A program made the translations under genes and the position numbers. Positions 12,901 to 24,900 of a DNA stretch of 64,000 nucleotides are shown in pieces; position 1 is the first letter of the stretch, and each line of letters starts with the position of its first letter. The notes under the pieces were generated by a model. That model ran no database searches, had not been told where the DNA came from, and saw only the letters and a program-made list of their open reading frames with translations. This DNA comes from Gavia stellata (lineage: Eukaryota; Chordata; Aves; Gaviiformes; Gaviidae): positions 17,638,880 through 17,702,879 of the forward strand of contig NC_082603.1 in assembly GCF_030936135.1 (NCBI RefSeq). The letters are read 5' to 3'.

Positions 12901-15900
12901 TGTTTAAATTTAGAAAAGAAAATGAGTGGTTTTTTGTCTTTCCAAAGAGAGCATCTAGAAACTGAAATGCATGAAAAACTTCAGATTCTAACAGTTCATG
13001 AAAGTTATTTTCATAAGCACAAAACATACTGGCTCTGAATCAAACCACTATATGAATGCTGTTAAAAAATGCATTTCTGATGTTGAGACAATAGTAAATA
13101 CATTTTAGAAATAGACTTGTTCCATACCTTTCTTTCAGTGATATCATAAACTCTGTTCGTTTTTGTTGAAATTCTGTACTTCTGTTTTGGCACCTAAAAC
13201 AATATACTTTCATCAGCAAGACTGTTACTTCCATCACGACTTTACAGAAAACTTCATTCTTAATTCACATACTTTAATATGTGTAATATGTTCCATTTTA
13301 ACTGAATTGCATACTGCAACCACCTTTTCTCTCAATTCTTTTGATATTGTACTTCTCAGGTGAAAGAACAGCAATTTATCTTTAATCATTTACGTCTCAC
13401 TATCAGTGGAAGACAACTTCAGACCTACAAGAAAGCCGGCGCTGAACATAAAACAATGGACCTGCCATGATAGAAACTTTACTCATGTATAAGCGTTAGG
13501 CAATTACAGACAGCTCCTTCTTTAATCCATATCTATTTATATGCATGTGAGACTGTACTGTCAAAGACCCCCACCACTACCCTGACAAACCCAGAGAGGA
13601 ACTTAAATAAAATATAATACAGTCTCCAAGTGAATTTCTGTGGAGACATATGAAGTCCAAAACAGTAAATTTTTTTGTACTTGAGTAGATTGTTTTCAGA
13701 TAATCAGGTGTACTACAACTGGTATTACATCACAGGTTATCTAATTGAACTCTCAGTTTTGCTTAAGCGCTGACATGCCATACTTACATAAGTGTGACTG
13801 TAATTTTGGCACAGGTAATGTACATTTTTAGAGCAGGTATATATGCATTCACATAGTGAGATCCCTGCATTGTATTATTTTTTCACTTCAATCCTTCTCA
13901 CAGAGATATGTGGTTACACTGAAGAAGGAACAAGATTAGAAGGTTTCTGCATGCACAAAGGAAGGCCATGAAGCCATACCTCATTCATCTTTATTACTGT
14001 CTAAGTAGATATTAACTGATTCTGTCATACAGTAAAATGATTGTCAACTGATCAAATTTCACCTTTTACTTTAGAAGGATTATACTGAAATGGAATGATA
14101 TGATGCCTGGCCCATTACTTGACAGTATTTTAATCTATGTTTAATATTGTAAGTTTAAAATTAAAGAGAAAATGCAACAGAATAAAAATCATTCAGAGAT
14201 TCTTATGATAACAGCAATAATAAAAAGCTACTTACATTTTCTAGTTTACTTTGACATAAAGGATAACCACATAGTTTGATAATGGACCGTTCATCAACAA
14301 TGTCTTTATAGTGAGATGGAGTAATAAATTTTCCCTAAAATGACAAGAAAATAATTCAACAACAGATACTGGAAAATCTGTCATTTTTCATACTCAAAAC
14401 ATCTCATAAACAAATAAATATTTTAAATGTTATAACAGGTATTTAGTAAGTTTAATAAAATTTAGAACCTACACAGTAAAAATGGTAAAATGGTAAATAG
14501 GGAAAAAAAAAAAGAAGTGGGCACTTCTTTTTACATATAGAAAAGCTCCATAATTTTGCCTCTATTTGCATCTATTTTCACAATTTTCCTCTATTTACAT
14601 GTTTTGTACACCTATTTACCAGCCTATTTACAACCTTAACAGGAGTAATCATCATACTGTTCCAGCAAAACTGTGATGCCAGATAAACTGTGGGGCATTA
14701 CAGAGACTTTGTCTGAATTCACAGATGATGTGATGTGGACCTAAACTTTTATACTTCACCTATCAGTCCAGAATCACAGAGGGATAAACAAAGGATGTGG
14801 TAATAAAGCGAGGATTCATAAATGTATACAGTTGTGCAAAACTAGGCCATGTTTTCATTGCAGAACCCTTGAAAATAAGGCAATCATCACCAGAGCTGAC
14901 AAGAGAGGGAATAAATGATTTTTCTACTTTAAACTGCACCAAATTGTTCCAAGAACTTAAAAAAAAAAGGTTGAACACTAAGATACAAAATAGTATAAAA
15001 ACTTGCAACACCTACAGAATTCAGAAGGAACTCCTCAGTAATGTTCTCTTCCAGGAGTTGTTCGACAATATACAGTGCTTTTTTCTCAGATTCAATCTTC
15101 TTTCTCATAGCAGCCTCCAGAGCTGCTTTCCTGTAACAGAACAGGCACTGAATGACACAGAGAGCAGATTTCCATAAACAATTCTCCAATCGTATCTTTA
15201 TCTTTTTTCTGAAATACAGTAGCTTACGTTTTTCTGCATCACACCATGTTGGCCAAACAAAGCAACAAGTAACTGGAGTAGTAATTCTGTAATAACCACA
15301 AAGGAGTTTCCAACCTTGGTTTGCTTTATTTCCACCCCAGTCAGGAAAAGTATTGACTCTTACTGCATTGCAATAGTTCCAGACAAGGTTACCTGACTCT
15401 TCTTACAAGAGAGGGAAACCCAGAACTGGCTGGACAAAGAGCCTGGGACAAACAATTTATGGAGTGTTGCCAGAAGAATGGAAGCTCATGAGACATGAAG
15501 AGCAGGAAGAAAAAAAGACCTAGGAAGGAATAAATCAAACAAATCCCACTATAGTATATTTCCTGAGTGTTCCTGAGTCTTGCCACTATCCTACTGACAG
15601 CAAATACCCAGAAAGTAACCATCTAGGTGACTCCGATCTCCATTTGGCAGCACTTCCCACAGAGGTTGTCAATGTACAGTCATTCTGCTGTCTTAACCGA
15701 TAGAGGTCTATGCTATTCACCTGGAAGTCTAGGTCTACTACAAAGTCAAATGAATATTTAGGCAATTGTCCATGGCAGAAAGTGCTTTTTCCTCTCAAGT
15801 GTGGTTTTTAGAGTGAATGAAGAAAAATGGCAGGTATGCAAAAAAGTTAAGATGGCAAAAAGCAAACACTACAGACTAAGGGAATGCAGCTGTGGAGGTT

Positions 15901-17205
15901 AGATTGATAAACTTTTAGCATATTATACAATGCACATATATGCATGCTGTTAGAAGTTATGTAGCATCACTCCAAACAAGCCTGCATGATGTTGATGCTG
16001 GTGATCTCCTGAAGTTAGCCATGGTACTCTGAGAAAGCAAAAAAACCACGCAAGGCAGAGAATGTGATTTCTAAGTGAGGCAAACCACCATGAATGCCAC
16101 ATATTTTTAGCTAGAAATTATACCTTTGAGCAGCATCTTCATTCTTCAAAGCAGCTGAATGCTTATTTCCTAGAAATCAAATATACAAATGTAGAAATAT
16201 AGAAATTAGTGTACTTTCTTCCTTTAACAGTGGAAAATATTGAAATCTGAAAATATTAAGACCTCTAAACTGTAAGCACAGCCAAGGGAGTTGCTTAGAA
16301 ACTTGCTTTTGGTGGCTGAGAGTGACTTCAGTAAGCTAGCAACCATTCAACAACTAGTTAGACACCCTTTTTATAAGTGTGAGGACCCCTTTTCACACTC
16401 TCATTCATCACGTTCTGTATATTCAGAAAGTTAAAGGAAAAACAATTGCGACCACAATTTTGTGCCAACCACACTCACCCTGGTTCTCCACTGGCTCTCC
16501 AGCCCAGCTTTACCCCTGCACCCCACTGCTGGGCAAAGCTGTCCTTTTCAACTGCCCCACCTCCGGATTTTGCTCCGAGCAGCACTCGAGAACACGGCCT
16601 CGACGCCGGCACCCTCACCCCTGAGCCGCTTTTGCCGCCCTCCCTGCCTCCCGCTCGCCTCCGCGGACTGCCCCAGGGCTCTGTCCGCCCTGACCCGGCT
16701 GCCCACATGAAGAACTAGGGCAGCTGCTCCCTTTAGACAAGGGCAACAGGGAGGGAAAATGACGGACCGTTATGCTTAAAACATGAGAACGTAGTTTTCT
16801 GACCAGGCGCGGCGCGCTGCAGAGGCCAGGCGCGCAGTCCCCGCGCAGCCTGAGGGGACAGCGGGGCGCTCGGCCCCGCCTCTTTCGGTCGACCGCCCAG
16901 GGGCGCCGGCCCCAGCCACTGCTCGCCGGCCCCAGCCACTGCTCGCCGGCCCCAGCCACAGAGCCGGCCCGGCCCGGCCGAGGCCCACCGAGCTCGCGGC
17001 AGCGTCGCCGCATCGCCGACCGCGGCAGTTCCGGCGCTCCCCCTGGTGCAGCGAGTTGGGCGAATCTGCTGTGCCGGCCGGAGGACACAGGGAGAGCCCA
17101 AAGCGCCGGGCGGGGGGGAGCGGCGCGCGGAGCCTGGAGCCTACCTGCGCGCCGCCGGCTGGACCTCCCTTTCGCGCCGCCCTGCGGCTTCCCGGCCGCC
17201 ATCAT
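3975..17205 (-). CDS. RPAP2: RPAP2, RNA polymerase II-associated protein 2 (CTD Ser5 phosphatase family), exons 1-10, 3' end missing
   Basis: Ten coding exons read on the minus strand join without a frame break: 17145-17205, 16124-16169, 15016-15130, 14236-14334, 13128-13193, 11810-11898, 9513-9548, 7700-8639, 6507-6601 and 3975-4055, all with GT/AG borders (1628 nt, 542 codons plus 2 nt). The product starts [10 protein letters not shown]. It carries the conserved helix [13 protein letters not shown] (exon 3) and the RTR1-type zinc-binding module, with the cysteine pair CGYPLC (exon 4) and the CFCSNFC cluster (exon 6). Exon 8 encodes a long, Ser/Asp/Glu-rich linker that includes the conserved EEVKLC and ETLKFLYG blocks. 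Family knowledge: RTR1/RPAP2 proteins dephosphorylate Ser5 of the Pol II C-terminal domain and take part in Pol II nuclear import. Human RPAP2 is about 612 residues, so roughly 70 C-terminal residues are absent after LKNLVKTFR. No matching exon was seen in 1-3974, so they probably lie outside the window. Exon 7 is only 36 nt. Two adjacent ATGs are possible starts. Confidence 0.96.
7700..8639 (-). CDS. RPAP2: RPAP2 large central exon (exon 8)
   Basis: This 940-nt exon is the longest in the gene. It starts after TTACAG and ends at the donor AAA|GTAAGT; an open frame runs a little past both ends into intron sequence. The encoded stretch is low-complexity and acidic: it has serine runs near its start ([11 protein letters not shown]) and an [13 protein letters not shown] cluster later, then a more ordered segment ([19 protein letters not shown]) likely to be helical. 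Human RPAP2 has the same order (SDSSSDNEQDFVSS, EELDEDD, SYENLKKETEKL). The linker is probably disordered in the protein; this is inferred from composition. Confidence 0.95.
9634..10185 (-). mobile_element. Decayed CR1 LINE remnants, antisense
   Basis: Two pieces lie in the same orientation. At about 9634-9718, TCTAGTCCAACACCCTCTGTTCAAAGCAGGGTTAG matches the reverse-complement CR1 3' region. At about 9793-10185 a second piece starts with AAAGGACCTCTGGAGGTCTC. Its minus-strand translation keeps the CR1 ORF2 C-terminal signature in degraded form ([20 protein letters not shown], then a YKGYRAELF segment). Between them is unrelated sequence. Both are old, 5'-truncated copies in RPAP2 intron 6 (9549-11809). 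Confidence 0.8.
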
Positions 17206-17400
17206 CGTGGCTGTCCGCTCCCTCCCTCTGACCTCTCACCCGGGAGGCGGAGCCGTCGTCACGGCGTGGCCGGGGCCGGGAGCGGGGAGAAGCGGCGGCG
17301 CGCCCCTGTGGAGCGGCGGGCGCGGAGGGGTACGGCCGATCGGGGCTGAGGGGCTGCGGAGCGGCGCGCGGTTCCACCGGCGGGCGGCTGAGGTGAGGGG
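16560..17400. promoter_or_regulatory. CpG island, bidirectional RPAP2/GLMN promoter
   Basis: GC content and CpG density jump sharply compared with the AT-rich flanks; the densest part is about 16800-17400. RPAP2 starts on the minus strand at 17205, and the GLMN untranslated first exon is inferred to end at the donor GAG|GTGAGG (17392) on the plus strand. The two genes are therefore head to head, with less than about 200 bp between the RPAP2 start codon and the GLMN exon 1 donor. On the minus strand the RPAP2 start codon sits in GATGGCGGCC, which matches the core of a YY1 site (ATGGCGGC). No TATA box was seen, as expected for a CpG-island promoter. Confidence 0.85.
16901..16960. repeat. 20-bp GC-rich tandem repeat, about 3 copies
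   Basis: The unit gctcgccggccccagccact occurs twice in exact succession (16921-16940 and 16941-16960, the last copy ending in a instead of t). A related copy, with ggcgccggccccagccact at its end, comes just before. It lies inside the CpG island, in RPAP2 intron 1. Confidence 0.85.
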
Positions 17401-18962
17401 GGAATGGCCTCGTCGTCTTTTAATTCAGGCGTGTGTTAAAGGCTTACGCTGGCAACCTCTTTGTACTGGCCTGCGTGTTGTAGCCCGCCTCGGGAAGGGG
17501 CTGAGGTATATGTTTATTAGAGAGGAGGGAGTTTGGTGAGTATGAATAGTAGAAAGTTTCACATGATGCAGATGCTGTCCACTTGCCGCTGACACCTCTG
17601 AAAAGATTTAATTAGAAACTGGATTAAGTATTAAGGCCTGAGACCGCCTGCGAGCTCAGCTGGTAAATCCCTGGAACAGCACGGTGGGTGCTCAGGGAAT
17701 GTTTCAAGGCTGTAAGTGCATTGTAAAGTTACTGAGGGCTGAAAATGCAAGAATATTAGCGTTCAAAAGTATATTTACATTGTTTTGGGAGGATTAGTAA
17801 CATCCTGTAAAATTAAGAGCTCAAGCAGTACAGCATGTGGTAATAAAGTATATGATAAAGACCAAATTAAAATGACAGGCTAGATACATTGCTAGATTGT
17901 AGTGACATAAAAATATTAAAATAGGCTGTCGAGAATAGAAAGTGAGTTGTTTATTCTTTGAATAATAAAATTCACACACAGATGCATTTTAAGCTTTTGC
18001 AAGTTGCCTGTTTTTTGTAAACGTCCAGGTCGCTTAGTTATCTAGATGTTGTGTGACGTAGCAGAGGTCAAAGATAAGAGGAAAGATTGAGGTGTCCGTA
18101 TAAATAAGGAACTTGGGTGTTTTGATGAATAGTTAGCTAATTATCCAGGTGTAGATGTAATTGACACTCACAGTGATCATATAACCAGGTTTAGGCACAT
18201 GGAATTACTTAAAACTATGAAGATTATGACTGTTGCTATGATTTATCACATGGATAACCAAGCTTGATTTTATTTGTAATTCATGGTCCTGACTATGTAA
18301 AACTTTGTATGTACTTAACTTTAGTCAAACATTTAACTTACTTGTTTTTAGCAAGAAAGTTTTAAATTCTAGTACTTAGAGGTAAAAGGCCACTGAACTA
18401 GCCCAACCCAAACACTAGAAAGAATGAACACTATTGCATATGTAACCTTGATTGGACTGGTGGTCCAGTGATGATCCATGGTGGTTGGATCAGCTGTGCA
18501 CATTCCAGGCATCAGGTTAGAGTGTCCCACTCACAGCTGAGCAGGAGCTCCTCCGGTGAGAATAGTCACAGAAAATGGAGTGTATCACAGGCATCCGTGC
18601 TTGTTGTGCAATGAGCCTAGACTTCCTCTGTATCAGCTGTATGTATGTGCCCAAGTAGTAGCTGAGGCTTCCTAACTTCTTAAGGTGACCCTGACACTAC
18701 TTAAAAAATTGCTTCCCTGTACATAGAATGCAGGTTGTTCCCTGTCTGTAATATTGTCTCCTGCAAATATGGGGAGTACAATAATATAGTGTGCACTTCT
18801 TAAAAATGCATTTTTCCTGTTTTTTTTATCATGTGGTCTTGATAATATCTGTCTGTTTAGGTTGTTCTCATTCCTCTATTGGCATTTTTTTGATCATGTG
18901 ATTATTTTTCAGTCTTTGTTTTTACTTTGTGTTTTAATACTGTACTCTTTAATTTATAACAG
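17393..18962 (+). other. GLMN intron 1 (between untranslated exon and start-codon exon)
   Basis: The inferred 5' UTR exon ends at the GTGAGG donor at 17393. The start-codon exon follows the acceptor TTATAACAG, which ends at 18962. The interval holds no open frame or repeat I can identify. An A-box-like string near 17651 has no partner B box. The exact transcription start cannot be read from the sequence. Confidence 0.6.
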
Positions 18963-18995
18963 TTTTTGATACCAGAAGAACAAAGTCAAACTATA

Positions 18996-21900
18996 ATGGC
19001 AGTTGATGAACTTCATGCCATAATACAAAGATGCGTAAGTAGTTTTCTTTCCATAAAAGTTACAAGTGTAAGCAGTGTGTGTTTCTCTTATTATAATTAA
19101 AACCAAAATGATCCCAGAACACAAGACAGTTGTTAGCAGAACTCCTCGTTGGGTAGATAAGTTCAGCCTCCATGTTTCATTGACTTTTCTCTGGTGCTTA
19201 TCCCAAGATGCTTGATAATGTCTGCTTCTTGGAGAAGAGAGTGTTCTTGTACTCAACAGTACCTGTCTGAAGTAACAAAACTCTAGCAGGTTGTTGTAGA
19301 AAACATATCTTCCAAACAACATGCCGTAGTCTAGACTTAGAAAGTGCTATTGAAATACTGCTTTGTTTTCTGTAGTAGCTCCTGGTAGCTTTTTCAATAT
19401 GTGAAAGATGTTATATAAGAAAAGATAAGTTATAATGACACTACATGCAATTTTGAAATGAAAGCTTGGATTTTGTTATTTTCATATTTGCCTTTTATAA
19501 GTACGGAGTTAAACATGCATATTTTCTTTCTAGCAAATTCTGGAAGAAGTTGATTTCAAAGGAGAAGATTTTAATTTGTTTCAGGTAGCAAGTCAGAAAT
19601 GTTTAGAAGATGGGCATGCAGCTCAGTTACTAGAAGTAATTCAAAACGAGAAAAATAAGGTGAGTTTAAGTTTGTACTATATATTAGTTGTGCACTAACA
19701 CACCATTAAATAGATAAAATTGCTTATTAAAAAGGGAAAGCTACTTTGACTGTGGAGCAAGGCTGTACATATGAATAGTTAGTAAGTTGCTCTGTGTTAA
19801 GTGCACGTTCTTGTGTAACTTCAGGTAGCTCACAGAAACCCAAGTCATGGTAATCTTAACAAACCCATTAATAACTTTTTCAGTGAGTTAAGCAAAGAGA
19901 AAAGACAGGACAAAAGCATAATTAAGAGCAAATGGCAGTGTCAGTCTTTTGCGGGACAGAATTTCAGATGGTGTACTGGGTCTGGCTGGTATAGAGTTGA
20001 TTTTATTCATGGCAGCGTGTATGGTGCTGTGTTTTAGATTTGTAACCAAAACAGTGTTGGTAACAGACCAGTGTTTCAGTTATTGCTGAACGGTGCTTGT
20101 ACAGTGTCAAGGCCTTCTCCGTTTCTCACTCTGTCCCCTCAGTAAGCAGGGAAGTTGGGAGGGGACACAGCTGGGACAGCTGACCTGAACTGATGAAAGA
20201 GATATTCCACACCATGTAACATCATGCACAGCAATAAAAACACATGGGATTGGGGATCCATTCCAAAGTAGCTGTTGCTTGGAGACTGGCTGGGCATTGG
20301 TCTGCTGGTGGGAGTTGGTTTGCGTCATTCCCCCCTCACGTTTTGTCTTTTGTCAATTATTAAATTGTCTATATCTTGACCCATGAGTTTTTCTCTGTTT
20401 TGCTCTTCTGATTCTCTCCCCCATCCCACTGGGGGAAGAGAGACAGCAACCAGCTGGTGGGTGCTTAGTTGCTGTCTGGGGTCAACCCACCACAGGTGGA
20501 TAGAATAATATCAGCCAATTCAGCTGATGCTTATGTAAGAGATGCTAATGTCTGTAGGCACTTTGGGGAGCTGGGAGAATATATGAAATTGTACACAGAT
20601 AAATAGGAAGTTCAGAAAGAAAGTGAAGGATGGAATGTTTTGGCAATATTACATAGGGGTCACAGTCTGGTTTTGAATTTTATGAGTTTGGAGTAACAAC
20701 TGAAGATCCTGATCCCCTCAGGTTAAACATAGTTTGTCTAAGCGTTCTTTCCTTCAGCAAAACTCCTCTACCCAGTCTTGTTTTAAATGTATTGTCATAT
20801 AAATTCTTATAAATATATATTGACATGTTAGAATTAATATATAGAAGAAAACTATACAAAATATGCAGCTGTGCTTATAGGCATGGGGAGAGAATACAAT
20901 GCATGTAAAGTACAGAACTTTATGGGTGATAGATGTTAAATTTTCAATGACATTATTATGGTGTTGGTTACAACCAGGACATTGATCTGTTGTCTCTTTT
21001 GGCCTTAATATGTACAATCTTTATGGGTTTAGAAGATGTCCAGTTTTGGTTTATTCCCTGAAAATCTGTTTTTTAGGTTATCATCAAGAATATGGGTTGG
21101 AATCTCATCTCTCCTCTTGTTAGATGTATTTTCACGTATAAACAGGAAGATGATAAGCGAGAACACTGCCTGAAGATAGTACATCAGTTGGCACAGGTAT
21201 GTTTTTGAAATATATCGTTATAATACAATAACTGTAGGGAAGGGAGAGGTCCTAATTTTCCCTCTGATTTCCAAAGAAAACAAGGCATGAATACTTCTGA
21301 GTTCTTCTGTCCGTTTCCCATAACTGTTAAACTCATGGGCAAGTTTCATCTGAAGTAGACACAGGTTTAGTGTTTTGAGAAATAATTAATCTTTTACAAA
21401 TCTTGTGAAATTAGTTACTGGGCAAAACAAAGAGACATAGCATTACCCAGAAGAAAAAGGCAGATAAAACTCATAAAGTTTTTAATAGCCAGCTGCTGCA
21501 GTCAGAGCAGCCACAGCAATACTGCGTCTTGTCTACTGCAGTTACAGTATGACAATGAGTATCTGATGATTCTGATGAGTCATAGGCAAAAAAAGTTTTG
21601 ATCTCTAGAAAACTAGTTCACTTTCATTCATGTACTTAAAAGATAACTTGCAAACTCTATAGCTTGAGTTACATTCACACTGAAGTTTTTCTCTCTACTC
21701 CTAAGGATTACTTTGCTAAGGTACTGTGAGGTTTTTATAGACCACAGAAATGAAGTTTAGTGTCATCATTTATTATTACATATTTTCAGCTTATGTGAAA
21801 GTGTATGCATATATGCACTCTACAGAAGATGTTAATTGTAGAGAAGTACTTACTGTTTCATATTTGTTTTCTTAAATATTATCTTGGATGTTCAGATCTG

Positions 21901-24900
21901 CTTTCTTGACATTCAGGAACTTCTGTACGGAAGTTTGCTTGTGATGAATTTTTTTAGCTTATGACCATGGTGATTAAAAAACATGCATTGTTCCTCTCCT
22001 GCAGCTATGCAATCCGAAGGAACTTTTTTTGGGTTTACTTGAGCAGATAGAGCAGACCTCTGGAGAGCAAGTATGCCAAACTGTCATGTTATTGCTTCAG
22101 CCTTTGCAGACAGGTAAGATGCACTTTCTCATGTGATTTCTGAATTAAATTATTTTCTCATTTATTTATTAGTTTTGCCTTTGCTGGAATGGTTTCAGAA
22201 TATGTATGTCCTGACAGGCTTTACGGTCTATTATATTCTGCAAAATAACACAAAGTATAATTTTCATGCTTATATTGGCCTGTTAGAAAAAAAATTTAGA
22301 TGAGATTAATAGCATCAGTTGAAGAAGGAATATTCAGCTATTTTTCATCATTTACCAGAATGTGGTCCTGGGACAGTTATATTTAGAGGTGTAAACCATT
22401 CATACTGTTGTTACAGAAATAGAAAATTACATGGATTTGTGAAACTCTTCATTATTTAACTTTTAAAACATACAATTCCATATTTTCATAGTAAAAAACT
22501 TATTTCATATTGAAGCAGGTTGAAATAATTGATTGGTGGGGGGAATCATTCTTCTGGCTTACATATAAAAACTAAAAATGTTGATTTTTGGACACCCACT
22601 AAGTAGGTGACAAGTAATAGTTTATTTTTTGATATGTGAGATGACATCAAGTGTCCTGTGTCGAGTTTAAGTCTGATTGTAGCAGTCTCTGAGATGTGTT
22701 ATTGAATTATGTTAGAATTTAACAAGAAAAGCATTTTGGTAATTAAAAGTATGTAGTTTTTTGGATAGCCAATCTGCAGTCAGCCTGCACTGAGTGCAGT
22801 TTAAGTGGAGAGCTGCTTGTGCCACTTCCTCAGTCTGGGAGCCCCTCTGTTGGTTCTGCCGTGGAGTATAGAACAGTTCTGAGCTGCTTCAGGTAGAGTC
22901 AGATCTCAGCAGAAAAGTTGGGCCATGGCCTCTGGTTTTGCCAAGCACAGAAGGAGTCAAGCAATAAAGCAAGAATAAATCAGATTTCCAGATCAGGTAA
23001 ATGAATATAAATCAGTTTTCCAGATCAGGTAAATGAATATTATTTCACTTAGACTAGTTCTAGAAAGACAGATTTTTTCAATCCTCATGACAGTGCTACA
23101 GAGAAAGGAAGAATGTGTTGAAATGCATGACTGCTTTAATATTTGTCCTTCTCAAATATATGGTCATCTTAACTACAGCATATTAAACTAGCTGATGATG
23201 TTTAGTCTTGCTGGATTTGCTCATGTGATTTCAGGTATCAGTTCCTCTCCTTCCCTGAAACTAAAGGCTTTCTTAAGTAGTCACATTGTTGTTCTTCACG
23301 TTTTCCTCTACTAAGTAAGTAATAACTTAATGTCTTAAAATGTTCTCTCTCTCTTTTTTTTTTTTGTCATTTCCCCCAGTGCTTTTGAAACTTCAGAACA
23401 AGAAGGCCTACTCAGTGGGTTTATCTTTGGCTATGATTATGAATCAGCTTACTCCCTTACCTGTACCTTACACAAAACAACAAATACAAGAAGATAAACT
23501 TGGTCTCTGTCAATGTTGTAATGCAGTGGTGGACTTCGCTAAACCTTTTGTGAATGAAGTTGTTAAAAACATGGAAAAGTTGTCAGAATACAATGACATG
23601 GAGCTGAAAGAAGAATTATTAAAATTGTGAGCGTTTTATGTTAGTGTAATATATTCCTATAACTTAACAAAATGAACAGTAGGCATTTATTACATAGGCA
23701 GTAAATAAATAATCTTATTAGTGTTTTATAATGCTGCCAATTTATATTAACTAATGTATGTTGCAAAAGAACAACCCTAAATATGCCTTACATATTTATG
23801 AAGTGAGAGAAGAAAGGTAAAAATAATTTTTTTTTTTTTTTTTTAGTACAGGGAAATGGTACAGAAATAATAGTTTCTGTGCTGTGAAGCTCTTTTGGTA
23901 TTCTGCTTCTCCTCAAATTTACAACAGTGACGATAATCATATTCTGGAGGTGAAGTCTAAGGAATGTTTCTACAGGAGATTTTTTTTTTTATTCTCCTTG
24001 GAATATGACGAATAGCAGCAGCTAATATGAGTATAGACTTTGTTCTTCATCATCAATGACACTATTATAGTCTGTATTTGTGACCTTATTGGTGATATAG
24101 TTTCACCCCTCTTTATTTCAGCTGTATGAAAAGCCTGAAATACCCATTATTGACAGCTCAGTTTGAGCAACTTGAAGGCATTGAAGAACATCCCTTTCGG
24201 CATTTTGCAACTGAAATTATAGTAAGTGCCGTCAAAATGAAATACAGTGTTTGCAAAACCAGTGGTCTAGTTCAGAATTACCTATAATTCATTCTAGAGC
24301 TCATTTAGCTTCCTTTATTGGTTTGAGGGATGACTTACTGGGTCTTGTAAGATAATGCAGGTAGATAAAGGTCTGCAGCAGTTCCAGATCCCATCTCTGG
24401 AAATTACAAATCTTGCAGACACAGTTTTGCTCCTTATAAACCAGTTTGGACTGCTTTCTGAATCAGCAGCTGCTGCTTTGCTGTAAATGCCTTTTTTTCT
24501 TGATGATGTATGAATCTATTAGAATATCTAAAGGATCGTCTTCGCTGCAGTATTACATCAAGGCAAAATCTAGAATATTACTTTTAATCCAAGTGTTGCA
24601 CAGAGAGAAATCTCTAATGTGCCTAGTGCAGTGCCAGCTGACTGTTAAAGAATATAAATTGATGCCTGACTGCTGCTGATGCTGTAGCTGGAAATTCAGT
24701 GGGAACATGTCCACTCTGTGCTACCAATGCAGTTACTCTGGTTTTGAATGTTTCACATAGCAGCTGTGTTTTTATTAGACCAAGATTATTGTGGGTATAG
24801 ATAATTTTATTTAAATTTGCAGCAAAACCAAGCCTTACAAGGAGATAGTCAGGTACAGTCCATGCATATGTTGGAACACACAATACGTGTATATTTTCAT

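Larger units (their letters stand above)
4056..16123 (-). other. RPAP2 introns 2-9 (non-coding stretches)
   Basis: Between the RPAP2 exons the sequence is AT-rich intron. The only contents I could recognise are CR1 remnants at about 9634-10185 in intron 7 to exon 6 (9549-11809). The longest gaps are 4056-6506, 9549-11809 and 11899-13127. No other gene is supported. Confidence 0.7.

Noticed and set aside
16615-17205. 196-codon minus-strand frame starting at the RPAP2 ATG
   Set aside because: Only the first 61 nt are RPAP2 exon 1; the rest is intron 1 kept open by GC-rich CpG-island composition.
17651-17664. AGCTCAGCTGG string resembling a tRNA A box
   Set aside because: No B box (GGTTCGAATCC type) and no foldable cloverleaf follow it.
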